Shown here one piece after another: positions 39,103 to 49,389 of a stretch of DNA of 64,000 nt. Source of the DNA: Pomphorhynchus laevis (lineage: Eukaryota; Acanthocephala; Palaeacanthocephala; Echinorhynchida; Pomphorhynchidae). The stretch spans positions 151,627-215,626 of the forward strand of contig WNNJ02000423.1 of assembly GCA_012934845.2 (NCBI GenBank), read 5' to 3'. Position 1 is the stretch's first letter, and the number at the start of each line of letters is the position of its first letter. Both the position numbers and the translations under genes were made by a program. The notes under the pieces were generated by a model. That model had not been told where the DNA came from. It saw only the letters and a list, made by a program, of their open reading frames with translations, and did no database searches.

Positions 39103-39927
39103 TTAAGAAGCATGATGTCTGCGGTGTGCAAATTCATTCAGCTCAGCAGCATCTTTATGCACACCGTTCGGGTTTAAAAGCCCTCGATTGGAACCATCAT
39201 TAATTAATGAGTTACGAATTCCACCGTAGTCGGGACGGTTAGTAGAAACGACGTTATAATTTTTGCCACGACGATGGATCTTTCCTCGACGATACATGAA
39301 CATCAATATTGACAAAACCAAGGCAACGCTGAGAACTGCAGCTACAAGGAAGCCAATAAGTAATATTTTATTTTTCTTATAGAACTGATGGCTTGAATTG
39401 TCGAAGGGAATGATGCCTTCTTCATCTTTATGATTCTGTTGTTTAGCATTTAATGCGCGAGTGTCCGATATATTATAGCGAATTTGCTCATCAGTACTGC
39501 CCACTACTTGGGCATTAACAGTAGCATTATCATTCAAAACCGTAGCATTGATGATTTCATTATCATCATTAACTGTGGGAGAAACTACACTGACATCGTC
39601 GGGGACAACGTCATCAGATTTTCGAATTAGCTCAGAATCCGTTATCGCATAACCACTCGTATACGTCGAATCCTGTTTAGCAGAATCTTTAACTACAATG
39701 TCGTCATTGATTTCAGTAGAACCATAATCAAGCATGTCATTATTATCGTATATCGCTGTGCTCTGGTCCATTGCGTCTACTCCAGTCACGTTGTCGCTTA
39801 ATTGATCAACAGCGACCATCTGTTGGTCCAGCTCATTATCGTCGTGTTGCTGCTGCACTCCTTTATTAAAGCAGACAAATATCACCAATACTGGGAATAG
39901 TATAGATTTAAATAAACCTGAACGCAT
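39103..39927 (-). CDS. Type I single-pass membrane glycoprotein, unrecognised family
   Basis: 274 codons, uninterrupted. Residues 1-25 form a signal peptide (basic 'RSGLFK', then hydrophobic 'SILFPVLVIFVCF'). An acidic, Ser/Thr/Asn-rich ectodomain (about 26-186) has no Cys after the signal peptide and several N-glycosylation sites (NVT, NAT, NAT, NIS, NSS). A transmembrane helix lies at about 187-212 ('ILLIGFLVAAVLSVALVLSI'), followed by basic 'YRRGKIHRRGK' and a 60-residue tail ending HHAS. Upstream, 'cattttgtag' 18 bp before the ATG could be a splice acceptor. The layout recalls syndecan-like or mucin-like receptors, but the syndecan EFYA end is absent, so no name is given. It is bordered upstream by a PLE fragment. 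Confidence 0.75.
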   Translation of the reverse strand: MRSGLFKSILFPVLVIFVCFNKGVQQQHDDNELDQQMVAVDQLSDNVTGVDAMDQSTAIYDNNDMLDYGSTEINDDIVVKDSAKQDSTYTSGYAITDSELIRKSDDVVPDDVSVVSPTVNDDNEIINATVLNDNATVNAQVVGSTDEQIRYNISDTRALNAKQQNHKDEEGIIPFDNSSHQFYKKNKILLIGFLVAAVLSVALVLSILMFMYRRGKIHRRGKNYNVVSTNRPDYGGIRNSLINDGSNRGLLNPNGVHKDAAELNEFAHRRHHAS

Positions 39928-39952
39928 TTATGAATTTTCTCAAATCTACAAA

Positions 39953-40480
39953 ATGCCGGAAAACATGAAAATAACAACTATTGATAAAGCTAGTAATAAC
40001 TTTGTCTTCATATGCAAAAAACTTTATTATGATATACTAATGAAAGAGGTTAATTCTAATGATTTAAATGTAAATCCAACATATGAACGTAGTGAGTTGA
40101 GTTTAGAAACAATTATTACAAGTCACTGTTCTATAATGGATAAAAAGGGTATAAAGGTTGAATCAGATAATAAAACTATACCTATATTATATTGGAATCC
40201 AAAATTACATAAAAATCCAATCAAACCTAGGTTTATATGTAGTGCGTTTAAATGTACATTAAAACCACTTTCTGTATATATGAATACAATACTTAAAGTA
40301 ATTAAAGCACATTTTAAAAAATATTGCAAGGTAATCGAAATTAATACTGGTATTAAACACTATTTCAGTATTAATTCTACAAAAGAATTTTTAGAACAGA
40401 CAAAAGGAATAAATTTTCAAAATATAAATACATACGATTTTAGTACGCTTTATACAAATCTAGATTTAGTAGATATTATT
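39953..40480 (+). pseudogene. Divergent PLE-like RT, N-terminal and early RT part
   Basis: Open from ATG at 39953: 'MKITTIDKASNNFVFICKKL', 'ILYWNPKLHKNPIKPRFICS' (the PKxHK...RPI-like first RT box) and 'NINTYDFSTLYTNLDL' (catalytic D box, YDFSTLYTN). Coding is cut at about 40,480 by a hairpin repeat. The piece at 59,130-59,480 covers the same region at about 95% identity by eye. Later RT boxes of this family are found only in other fragments (62,455; 63,900; 49,390). The family resembles Penelope-like RTs but differs from the GIY-YIG element at 60.1 kb. Confidence 0.7.
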
Positions 40481-40690
40481 GGAGCTGGATCAAATTATTG
40501 GAGCTGGATCAAAGGAAAGAAATTATTTTTGATATTTCGCTAACTTCTGTTAGCATCTTCAGAAAATTACAATTTTTCTGAAGATGCTAACATTAGTTAG
40601 CGTAATATCAAATAAAATTTTCTTTATCTTTTTGATTCATCTCTAATAATTCTTTATCGATAATGGATCAGTATCAACTATTTACTTGAT
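40481..40690. repeat. Hairpin (foldback) repeat, copy 2
   Basis: 'attggagctggatcaaagga' twice at its left end, then 'gatatttcgctaacttctgt', centre about 40,575, and the reverse-complement arm to about 40,650, followed by 'aataatggatcagtatcaac'. Inserted in PLE-like coding sequence. Confidence 0.75.
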
Positions 40691-41169
40691 GGCGATCAGC
40701 TTTTCATGTGAGTTAGATTTTCGCTTTATATTGGTAATGCTTTATATGCTATTAAAATCATATATATGTTTACATATCATTTTAATTTAAAAATTTCATT
40801 TTATCATTTAATTTCATTTTGCTAACGTTTTTTAAAACATCAAACCAACATATTTAGAAGATAATACTCTGATTACCTTCTAAATTAAACTAAATATGAA
40901 ATTAAATACGCAATTATGTATGAATTTGAAATATTATTCAAATATTTAATATTAATATTATTTATAAAATTATTACTATAATATATCAAATTATTAATAT
41001 TAATATGCAATCTGTGATCATACAATTGCTTTGGTATGTGTTATGACCGGATACTAACTTTCTCGGTTGCCTATAAGTTGTATAATCTTTACCAGATAGA
41101 TGCTGTAAAGATTTTTACTGACGCCTTGAGGAACATAAGGAATTTTAACAGCAAATCGATGCTGAAATA

Positions 41170-41335
41170 AAAATACTAAGATTTTAAGAAGATTGTAATT
41201 TAGCTAGTAAAAGTTTTTCTAAAGTTCATTTCCTGAATATGCTTTATATCGAAAACAGAGGTTAACGAAATATCAAAAATAATTACGTTTTTCCTTTGAT
41301 CCAGCTCCAATAATTATTTATCAATAATGAATCAG
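41170..41335. repeat. Half hairpin repeat in a duplicated block, copy 3
   Basis: 'gattttaagaagattgtaat', 'ttcatttcctgaatatgctt' and 'cctttgatccagctccaata' reappear in the same order at 41,868-42,020, so about 150 bp is duplicated. Only the right half of the hairpin unit is present. Confidence 0.75.
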
Positions 41336-41867
41336 TATCAACTATTTAAAATTTATCTTTATTTTTGATTTATATATCGTATAAAATACGTAGACTCAGT
41401 TAGCTGATTTGAATTATTTAATTCGTACATATAAATTAATTTTCAATTTATAACACTCGTAGATATTACTCTCGTAGATATAATTTAAATTTGAGTCGCT
41501 CAATTATGACATTATAAATTTCAATTTGTAACTCGGTGTTATGAAAAAATTTATGATTGAATATAATTGAACTATAATCCTCTGTATTATTTTTAAAATG
41601 GTGTATATTTTCTGTTTAATAAAATATTTTATTTATATTTTTTTGTATAAATTGTAAATTTAAATTATGAACAACAGTTTAAAGTCAAGATATGTACGAT
41701 GTATCCTACAAAGGTTCAGCCGATCAATCAACTAAAAACTGGTCCGTAGCTTTGTCACTCAAGCAATCCATAATGCACGCAGCGTTCCCGTTAGGTTATT
41801 CGTGATAACCTAACTACCGGAAATTAATTATAAATTACAATTTGCATCTCCCACATTGTAATAAAAA

Positions 41868-42020
41868 TAATAAAAATAATAAGATTTTAAGAAGATTTTT
41901 ATTTAGCTAGTAAACGTTTTTTTTAAAATTCATTTCCTGAATATGCTTTATATCGAAAACAGAGGTTAACTAAATATCAAAAATAAATTCTCCTTTCCTT
42001 TGATCCAGCTCTAATAATTA
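41868..42020. repeat. Half hairpin repeat in a duplicated block, copy 4
   Basis: Copy of 41,170-41,320 with small changes ('agctctaataatt' at the end). Confidence 0.75.
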
Positions 42021-42375
42021 TTTATATTCAAAATTTATTAACGATTATGATGATTTAAAACCTTTTTCTGTTTAATCGACTAGAGATAATTGCTTAGTTA
42101 GAGATAATAAAGGTGAAATATAAAGTGATGTTGAATTGTACAAACAATTTAAATATTCAGATCAGCGAACCGAGTAAACGTACTGTATACTATTATATAA
42201 ATTAAAAATAATGCAGAATAAAATTTACATAATAAATAATTAAACACTTATAAAGAATTAAATAATTATAAGATAAAATTAAATAATTTTAAATTAAATT
42301 TTTAATTAAAATTTAATAATTATTTTCTTTTTCTTTTTTGATTGTGTCACGATCTTATCCTCACGGGTATAAAAC

Positions 42376-42450
42376 AGGACGCAACTAATCAGCCTGGGTG
42401 GGTCTCATCAGCACTTGATGATACCCACCCAGGCTGATTAGTAACGTCCT
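42376..42450. repeat. 28-bp-arm hairpin
   Basis: Arms 42376-42403 and 42423-42450 match at 26 of 28 positions ('actaatcagcctgggtgggt' and its complement). The 19-base loop contains 'ctcatcag', i.e. CTGATGAG on the minus strand. Possibly a decayed hammerhead repeat folded back. Confidence 0.85.
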
Positions 42451-43080
42451 GCTGTATCAAAAATCGTTTTCAAAAGTATATAACATGTCTTTAAAAGTAT
42501 ACAGATAAGTATTTGAGAGCTCAAATAGTTTTCTTGCAAAAAATATCACTAAAGCTCGATGTTTTAGCATCTAAGTCAAAAGAATCCATGTTTATAATTT
42601 GGCAATGTGAGAATCAGATTATATAACTGAAAGTTATGAACAGTTGAAAGTCATTTCAAAAGACTTTCGTATTTCAAAACACAAAAGCGTGAAACTTAGA
42701 TATTGGATCAATAGCTGATGAGGTCCACCAATACTAAAATGTAACGTATTGCTGTTGGTTTATAGATACGATTAAAGATGCGTACAGAACAAAGTAGTTA
42801 TCAAAATTTCAATAATAACTGCACAGGTATATCAATATAACATTAGGAAACAAACTGTAGATGACTAGTTGAACATTGCAATTAAAGTTAGGAAGTAGTA
42901 AACTATAGATGATTAGTTTGATAATAGTAAGTAACTAGGTAGATTTTTAAATTAAAAGTTGAATCTTCCACTACCAATACGGATTTAATTTGAAAGCAGA
43001 AATGATTTTAATTAAATTTGCAAAATGTAAGACGAGTCTTTCATTGAATATAATTGCCCATAAAGCAGATGAGTGATCGC
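42451..43080. other. AT-rich DNA with a decayed copy of the 43.1-kb ribozyme repeat
   Basis: At about 42,700-42,790 'caatagctgatgaggtccac' and 'gattaaagatgcgtacagaa' match 43,128-43,230, but GGACC before GAAAC is lost. No gene. Confidence 0.55.
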
Positions 43081-43095
43081 CAGCCAACATTTAAA

Positions 43096-43145
43096 GGACC
43101 GAAACGTTAAACGTAGGTATTGTGGATCAGTAGCTGATGAGGTCC
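43096..43145 (+). ncRNA. Permuted (open stem II) hammerhead ribozyme candidate
   Basis: GGACC (43096-43100), GAAA, stem III ACGT-taa-ACGT (including the A-U pair of the core), A17, stem I hairpin with TATTG...CAGTA (5 pairs, one G-U), core CTGATGA (43134-43140), then GGTCC pairing with GGACC. This is a complete hammerhead with stem II as the open end (type II topology). The outermost stem I pair is G/G, a weakness. A decayed sister lies at 42.7 kb. Activity is inferred from the fold only. Confidence 0.6.
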
Positions 43146-43229
43146 AACAATACTGAAATGTAGCGTACTTCTATTGGCTCATATTGGTTAAATATGAGCC
43201 AATAGATAGGATTAAAGATGCTTGCAGAA

Positions 43230-44282
43230 TAAAAATAGTCATCACAATTTTAATTATCAATAATCTTATTCACAATAATACTTGGGTGACAACGATTGCA
43301 GTAACTACTCGATCAAGTTTTTACAATTGAAATACATAAACTTTTGGTAAACCCGACTTGCCAATTTTATTAAAATAGCGTCGTCAATTAGAAACATTTG
43401 ATTACCCAGTCAAATGCTTATAATAAATTAGTTGAGTGGATTATCAGTAAGTTCTGATTTCGAGTTTAAACACATGATTCAATTATGAAAACATGGTTTT
43501 CACATAAATAAATGACATCGTGCATTATGCGATGCAACATTTAAAAAATTATATCACAAAATCAATTTTTTATGTTTAGATGGCAATGGTGAATATGTGG
43601 TTAGCGAAATGTGACGCTAAAAAGAACAGTTAGCATTCATCACATATAGCTTACAACACATCATTCGAAAAGAGAAATTTCGGTTTAGTGCCACAATTTC
43701 AATTTTGATTGACGAACATTGCCTTCCCGTACAATTTTGTTATTTTAACAAAATACAATATTTAATGAACTGACTACTGATTTAGTTTGATGAAACATAA
43801 ACATAAAAGACAATTTTATTCTAACCTGCTCTAATCGGTATTTCCGATTAACAAGATATTTTAGCTATAATTTTATTTATAAAATACTAGTTTATAAAAT
43901 TTCTGTTTAAATATAAAAACGTTCAAATATTACAAAAATATAAGAATATATTTTATTACTTTAATATTTTTTAATATTTAGAGTATTAAGGAATACTGCT
44001 ATATTTTATTATTATTCATTAATCAGTTACCTGATCTGATTCTAAAGACAAAACCCGGTAGCGTTTATTTATATTAGTAAATTCATATAGATTTATATTA
44101 ATTTTTAATCGAAATCTTAACTTGATATAAAGTATGGAAAATCTAATACAACAATTATTTATTTCAAAATTATTTATTATTATTTAATATATATTTTTTA
44201 ATATTTAGAGTGTTAAGGAATATTGCTATATACTAGATATTGCTAGATACATTTAATTAGTAGGTTACTATAGAAATATCAT
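43230..44282. other. AT-rich intergenic DNA, nothing recognised
   Basis: Apart from the end of the 43.1-kb repeat, no feature is supported. Confidence 0.5.
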
Positions 44283-44465
44283 CAAACAGAAAATGGTAAA
44301 ATATATAAATCAACACAATAATATAAAGAATAAATTTAAAATCATTAGCGGAAAATTATTATAGATGGATAATAAATAATATTGAGTTAGAACAAGATAC
44401 TATATAATCAAATTTAATCAGTGGAAATACGCAATTATTGTGTATTAAGCCTCCTTACTATGATT
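44283..44465 (+). pseudogene. Divergent PLE-like C-terminal end plus tail
   Basis: 'aatatataaatcaacacaat' and 'aatcattagcggaaaattat' encode the end of the same C-terminus as 49,690-49,810 ('YINQHNNIKNKFKIISGK'). The tail 'gcaattattgtgtattaagc' runs into an RLE fragment. Confidence 0.65.
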
Positions 44466-45304
44466 ATTTTAAAAACGCCAATACAACAGGAGCATCGGCA
44501 TGGCTGAATCCAGCGTATGACCTAGCGGGTACATTTCTAACTTCGAGGGAGTTTCAAGACGCTGTTGCAGTACGATATGGCTGGCAACCAAACTCAATAA
44601 CAAATAAGTGCCCTTGCGGTGCCGGATTTGATATTGCGCATGCCCTGTCATGCCCGACTGGAGGATTTAATTTTGTCCGTCACAATATTGTAATCGATGA
44701 AATATCTAAATGTTTAAGCACGTTTTGCAAGTGCGTAATAAAAGAACCCCAACTTAATCATGTACCTCAATCTATTGAATTCGATAACAATACAACATCG
44801 CGAAATAGAGATGCAAGGGCAGATATTTCTTGCAACGGCCTATTTGGAATTGCTACGGACCGGTCATTAATGGATATATGCGTTTTTAACTCTTTGGCTC
44901 CGTCGTACTCCCTATCAAGAATATCACACCCCTTCAAATACCACGAAAATCGCAAAAATGCAAAATACAATGAACGAATAGTGAAAGTCGAGCATGCATC
45001 CTTTCATCCGACTATCTTATCGACCACAGGAGGGATGGGTCCGACAAAGAACGCTGTACTGAAACAAATATCAAGTCAGATATTCACTCGCACTCATTCT
45101 TCGTACAATGATTGTAAACGAACCTTACGATCAAGGAGCTCAACCCTTATTGCAAATACTGTTTCAATGTCAATAAGGATGAAACCTTACGCATGTCAGA
45201 AAGCAGACATGTCAGAAAGCAACAACCAATGATCACACAAAATCACAAATAACGTATTAAGTTTAATAGTGATAATAATATAAGAGCCCATTTGCGGGTA
45301 ATCC
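44466..45304 (+). pseudogene. 5'-truncated RLE element (element G)
   Basis: An open stretch of about 260 codons encodes the C-terminal third: 'FQDAVAVRYGWQPNSITNKC', 'CPCGAGFDIAHALSCPTGGF' (C-x-C-x7-H-x3-C), 'RHNIVIDE', 'EPQLNHVPQSIEF', 'ARADISCNGLFG' and 'RSLMDICVFNS'. One catalytic-region residue differs (ARAD versus ARLD). It ends with 'gcccatttgcgggtaatcc' near 45,304. It sits directly after a PLE tail; the same junction order recurs near 48.8 kb. Confidence 0.88.
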
Positions 45305-45477
45305 GTAAATTGTAATTGTCCGTTATCAATAATAAATTTTGATTACATTTCAAAGTTTGCTTGCTCAAAACTGATTAATTTTATACTTAATTAATTAATT
45401 TTTGTAAATTAAAGATAAAATAATTATGCAGCACGTAAGCTGGATATTTTACAATAGTTGATGCTGATCCATTATTG

Positions 45478-45620
45478 CTAAATAATTATTGGAGCTGGAT
45501 CAAAGGAAAGAAAACATTTTTTATTTTTAATCTCCAAACATTTTTTGAAGATGCTAACAGTAGTGAGCTAAATATCAAAAATAATTGTCTTTCCTTTGAT
45601 TAGGCTCCGATAATTTTTAA
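45478..45620. repeat. Hairpin (foldback) repeat, copy 5
   Basis: 'attggagctggatcaaagga' to 'cctttgattaggctccgata', with a shortened centre. It lies about 65 bp beyond the 3' splice boundary of the PRPF8-like exon. Confidence 0.75.
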
Positions 45621-45684
45621 ACCTTGTTCAATTTTACGCAAATTCATTAATTTTAAAAACAAACGAAAAAAATACCAAATATAC

Positions 45685-46023
45685 CTGTGTAAATTGTACG
45701 CTAAATCGATCGCAATCATCAATCCTGTTGGCGATGGGTGTATACTCATATTGTCAGTGGTATAATCACGGAACTTCACTCTTGCGTATCGTTCAACGTC
45801 ATGACTATCATAATCACCCCATATAAGTTGAACGTCAACCCAGAATTTCTGCGTAGCCGAATTATCCATCATATCTTTGTTGTCAGCCAACAATGAAGGT
45901 TTAGAAACTGGCCATTTGTAAGCAGCAAAAAGCAAAATATCAGCGGCTGAGCTGTTCATTTTGTAGGATTTTCACGGGTGAATAGTTTCTTTCTGCACAG
46001 TTTCAATTTCTAATGCGTCTAAT
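45685..46023 (-). pseudogene. PRPF8-like exon with an in-frame stop
   Basis: The minus strand reads 'LDALEIETVQKETIHP', then TGA where the conserved protein has Arg, then '[20 protein letters not shown]', '[20 protein letters not shown]', '[20 protein letters not shown]' and '[20 protein letters not shown]', ending 'YNLH' + AG at a GTATAT donor (below 45685). This is the region of spliceosomal PRP8 before its RNase H-like domain, nearly invariant in eukaryotes. CCG-TGA for Pro-Arg is one C-to-T change from CGA. Substitutions such as QLIWGDY and VKFRDYT are unusual. The upstream edge touches an RLE fragment; 'cattag' there may be the acceptor. Either a pseudogene or duplicated exon, or a sequence error in the real gene. 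Confidence 0.8.
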
Positions 46024-46298
46024 GAGGGATGGGTCCGACAACGAACGCTGTACTGAAACAAATATCAAGTCAGATATCCACTCGCACCCATTCTTCGTAC
46101 AATGATTGTATACGAACCTTACGATCAAGGATATCAACCCCTATTGCAAAGGTTGTTTCAATGTCAATAAGGATGAAACGTAACGCATGTCAGAAAGCAG
46201 ATATGGAACAATTAATGATCAGACAAAATCATATATAATGTTAAAAGTCTAATAATGATAACAATATAAGGGCCGATTTGCGAGTAACCCGTACATTG
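46024..46298 (+). pseudogene. RLE element 3' fragment (G-like)
   Basis: 'gagggatgggtccgacaacg' onward repeats 45,030-45,300 of element G with about 5-8% differences ('MGPTTNAVLKQISSQISTRT'). It ends 'gggccgatttgcgagtaacc' near 46,288. Its 5' edge abuts the PRPF8-like exon. Confidence 0.85.
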
Positions 46299-47350
46299 TA
46301 ATTTTCTGATATCAAAATTAAATTTTGTTTTTCTGCAAAAAATATCATGTAATATCATTTATGTAATATTATAATACTATGATGTTCATTTTGATTTTTT
46401 TATAAAATTTTATATAATTATTATTTAAAAATTATTTATAATTATTCATTCTTTATTTATCTTGATTTATAATATATAAATTGAATAAAATACGTATACA
46501 CAATACGTATGCTGATTTGATTAGTTTGAAAATAAAATTACTGTGTCATAATTATATAATACTCTAGATAATATAATACTCTAGATAATATAATACTCTA
46601 GATAATAGCTTTATATCATAAGAAATATCGTAAACGTTAATTGGAGGAATAGGGTTCGAAATCTAATAACGTATGGCATTTCCTCCAAACGATACAGGAG
46701 CCCAGGATTCTTATTTAATATGAATCCTTAAATTCTTTTTTTTAATTCTTTTAAATTTATTTTTATTTTAAAATTAAAATTCTTTTAAATATTCCAGGAT
46801 TCCTATTTAATATTTATAACAATCTGATAATATAATCAATAAGTTTAGCAAAACTATAATGTGGAAGTTATTGCTCTAAAAATTACTGATCTTATTGTTA
46901 GATTTTCTTCAAATTAAACAAAGACTGACACGTTATAGAAAATATTTACAGGTTTATGTGATACGTTCATGTTCATGTGTTGAATTTCATATTCAAGAAA
47001 TGCTTAATTATAACTGAATCGATTATAACATTTAAAACTAACTTTAAATAATATATAAATTTCATCCTGTATTGCAAGAAATATGGTTTCAGTTAAACGA
47101 TCTGATATTTACAAACATCATACTGAATCGATTGTCTTTTAATGTATTCGAAATTTTAAAAAAGACTTTTCAAGTTTCGGCAGAATAAGCTTACCAACAT
47201 AATCATTTTAATCGTTCAGAACAAGTCGTTATATTTCATTAAATTTTAATAATAAAATGTCCCATCTAAAAGAAGTATCGAAAATCAACATCACTCCTAA
47301 ATATTAGCTCAATTTAAAATGACAGCGAGTACAATATCTTACTAATATAT
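46299..47350. other. AT-rich DNA with a 17-bp tandem repeat
   Basis: 'actctagataatataat' repeats about three times at 46,561-46,612. A reverse copy of the 110-bp dispersed repeat lies at about 46,480-46,530. No gene supported. Confidence 0.6.
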
Positions 47351-47354
47351 CAGT

Positions 47355-47600
47355 TCATATCATGTTACCTAAAACCAGAATCATCAAAAAATGTGAGAAT
47401 TGAATTCTATTCAAATTTGCAAGCGGTAACTGGCCGTTGAAGGGCCACCCTTCAGCTAAAATACTACGGTCTAACAAATTTCGACGAGACTGACAACACA
47501 TCCGGCACATTTTAGGCAAATAAAATATGGCTTGATCGTCATAACACACTGTTGTTACAAGCGGCGTTTCGGGTACCACATCACTAACAGCTGATGACAA
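47355..47600 (-). CDS. Unrecognised ORF, possible first exon
   Basis: From ATG at 47600: 'MSSAVSDVVPETPLVTTVCY', then 'FYLPKMCRMCCQSRRNLLDR', 'GWPFNGQLPLANLNR'. Composition is gene-like (mixed codons, C-x2-C-C) and less AT-biased than the neighbourhood. TTAG|GTAACA near 47,362 could be a donor. It is divergent from the + ORF at 47,728 across about 130 bp. No family recognised. Confidence 0.3.
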   Translation of the reverse strand: MSSAVSDVVPETPLVTTVCYDDQAIFYLPKMCRMCCQSRRNLLDRSILAEGWPFNGQLPLANLNRIQFSHFLMILVLGNMI

Positions 47601-47676
47601 TATCTAATTAAAGTTATATTTGAGCTGATTGTCGTATCTCATTGAAAGCAAACACGACGCTTGTTAGACTAGTACT

Positions 47677-47715
47677 ATAAAAGCGTATCTCCTTAACGTT
47701 TTACAGACAGTCAGT
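47677..47715 (+). promoter_or_regulatory. Possible TATA/Inr core promoter
   Basis: TATAAAAG at about 47,677-47,684 and a 'gtcagttttc' initiator-like word about 30 bp downstream, followed by ATG at 47728. Spacing suits a polymerase II core promoter. Confidence 0.35.
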
Positions 47716-47727
47716 TTTCATCATACA

Positions 47728-47955
47728 ATGCTCACCCCCATTATTTATTTCGTTAGTAACACAAAGCGTTTCGACAAGTCGGCAATAACAATAGAGCCTT
47801 TGGATCTAAGCACAACACAGAAACAAAAGCGCTTATGCTGTTTCTCGGTGGTGCATCCACACTTACAATTAGTAGGCCACGCGGATACACCGTGGGCATT
47901 TTTCGAATTAATGAATGAAAACAATCATTTGACTAGGAGAACATTGATGAGATAA
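47728..47955 (+). CDS. Unrecognised ORF downstream of a TATA-like box
   Basis: 75 codons: 'MLTPIIYFVSNTKRFDKSAI', 'EPLDLSTTQKQKRLCCFSVV', 'WAFFELMNENNHLTRRTLMR'. Gene-like composition and suitable promoter spacing, but no family match and no confirmed intron. Could also be a first exon or a remnant of an element. Confidence 0.3.
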   Translation: MLTPIIYFVSNTKRFDKSAITIEPLDLSTTQKQKRLCCFSVVHPHLQLVGHADTPWAFFELMNENNHLTRRTLMR

Positions 47956-48349
47956 AAAAAAAGCAAACGCAATAAAACTTTTACACCAGACTCCAGCATT
48001 AAGAATGCAGAGTCAAAAATAAAAAGAGTCAATAAGTAACAATAGAAACTATTATGCTCTCTCTTGAGGAGTGATATTGCATATTGAAATTCACTAAACA
48101 GCATCAAAATGAGTGATTTTTATCAAAATGATGCATCGACCGGAACGCCAAGGCTCATGACATTGATATGATATATTTTTGCTATTTTACTTCTAAAACC
48201 TAACGGCTTAATCGACAATCAAATACCGTAGATTTTAGTAAATTCATAAAAATTGGTTTTTATTTAAAATTTTAACACTCGCATTTACAAGAAACATATT
48301 TTTGCATGAGCATTCATGCATACCATATAATTTAAATATAATACATTAA

Positions 48350-48800
48350 ATAATGAAATTTTAAGAATTGCAACAATATGTAAAGATATTGGCTTTCTTC
48401 AAAATCATTTAAATAATTTAATAGATACATATTTTAAACTAGGTTACTATAAAAATAACATCGAGCAGAAAATAGTAAAATATATAAATCAACACGATAA
48501 TATTAAAAATTTTAAGTTACTGTTTATTAAATTATTATAACATATATATGTATATCTTTTTCCGAAGATATTGGCTTTCTTCAAAATCATTTAAATAATT
48601 TAATAGATACATATTTTAAACTAGGTAACTATAAAAATAACATCAAGCAGAAAATAGTAAAATATATAAATCAACACAATAATATAAAGAATAAATTTAA
48701 ACTCTTAAGTGGCAAATTTTTATGGATGGATAATAAATAATATTGAATTAGAATAATATACTATATAATCAAATTTAATCAGTGGAAATACGCAATTATT
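48350..48800 (+). pseudogene. Divergent PLE-like C-terminal pieces (duplicated)
   Basis: 'ttggctttcttcaaaatcat' occurs at 48,389 and again at 48,570, each followed by the 'RYIxxH-type' end also seen at 49,630-49,810. The second copy continues into the 'gcctccttactatgattg' tail. Non-functional. Confidence 0.7.
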
Positions 48801-48867
48801 GTGTATTTAGCCTCCTTACTATGATTGTTTTTAAACAATCATAGTAAGGATTGTTTAAAAACAATTG

Positions 48868-48985
48868 AGTTGTCATGGCTGGCAACCCAATACAATGACA
48901 AATAAGTACCTTTGATGTGCCGGATTGGATATCACGCATCCCCTGTGATGCCGGACTAGAGGATTTTATTGTCCGTCACAATATT
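48868..48985 (+). pseudogene. Short RLE (element G-like) fragment behind a PLE tail
   Basis: 'catggctggcaacccaatac', 'tgtgccggattggatatcac' and 'ttgtccgtcacaatattga' match the CCHC-coding part of element G at 44,576-44,692 with small deletions. The PLE-tail/RLE junction is related to that at 44,466. Confidence 0.75.
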
Positions 48986-49146
48986 GACCTGCGGCTTTCC
49001 TTTCTCGGTAATATCTGAACTTTGTCAGAAATGCTGAAACTACAATATTATTGACTGTATCGAAAATATAAATCAACACAATATTATAAAGAATAAATTT
49101 AAAATCATTAGCGGAAAATTAATTATGCAATTTTGACATTTTTTAG

Positions 49147-49246
49147 AGATGACTTTCCAAAACTTTTAGTGGCAAATAAAATTGATCTTACAAATTTACG
49201 TCAAATTTCTGGAGAACAAATTCAAGGGCTAGCAGAAAGTTTAAAG
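49147..49246 (+). CDS. Internal exon of a Ras-family GTPase (M-Ras/R-Ras-like)
   Basis: The acceptor 'gacattttttag' ends at 49146. The exon encodes 'DDFPKLLVANKIDLTNLRQI' and 'SGEQIQGLAESLK', with a donor at AAAG|GTGAAC. 'NKID' is the guanine-specificity NKxD box. The preceding F-P-x-L-L-V-A and following L-R-x-I-x-x-E-Q resemble M-Ras/R-Ras proteins, membrane-linked signalling switches. Only one exon is visible; the effector, P-loop and CAAX parts must lie elsewhere. PLE fragments flank it closely on both sides, presumably in introns. Confidence 0.75.
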
Positions 49247-49389
49247 GTGAACTATTTACTATTAATGTCACTACACAGATTATATGACGTAATTTGCGAT
49301 CTGTTTTTGAACAGATCATGCATATCATATAAGATATGTGCATACCGAGAAACAAAAAAAAATAAATTTATAAGAAAATAAAAATTTAC

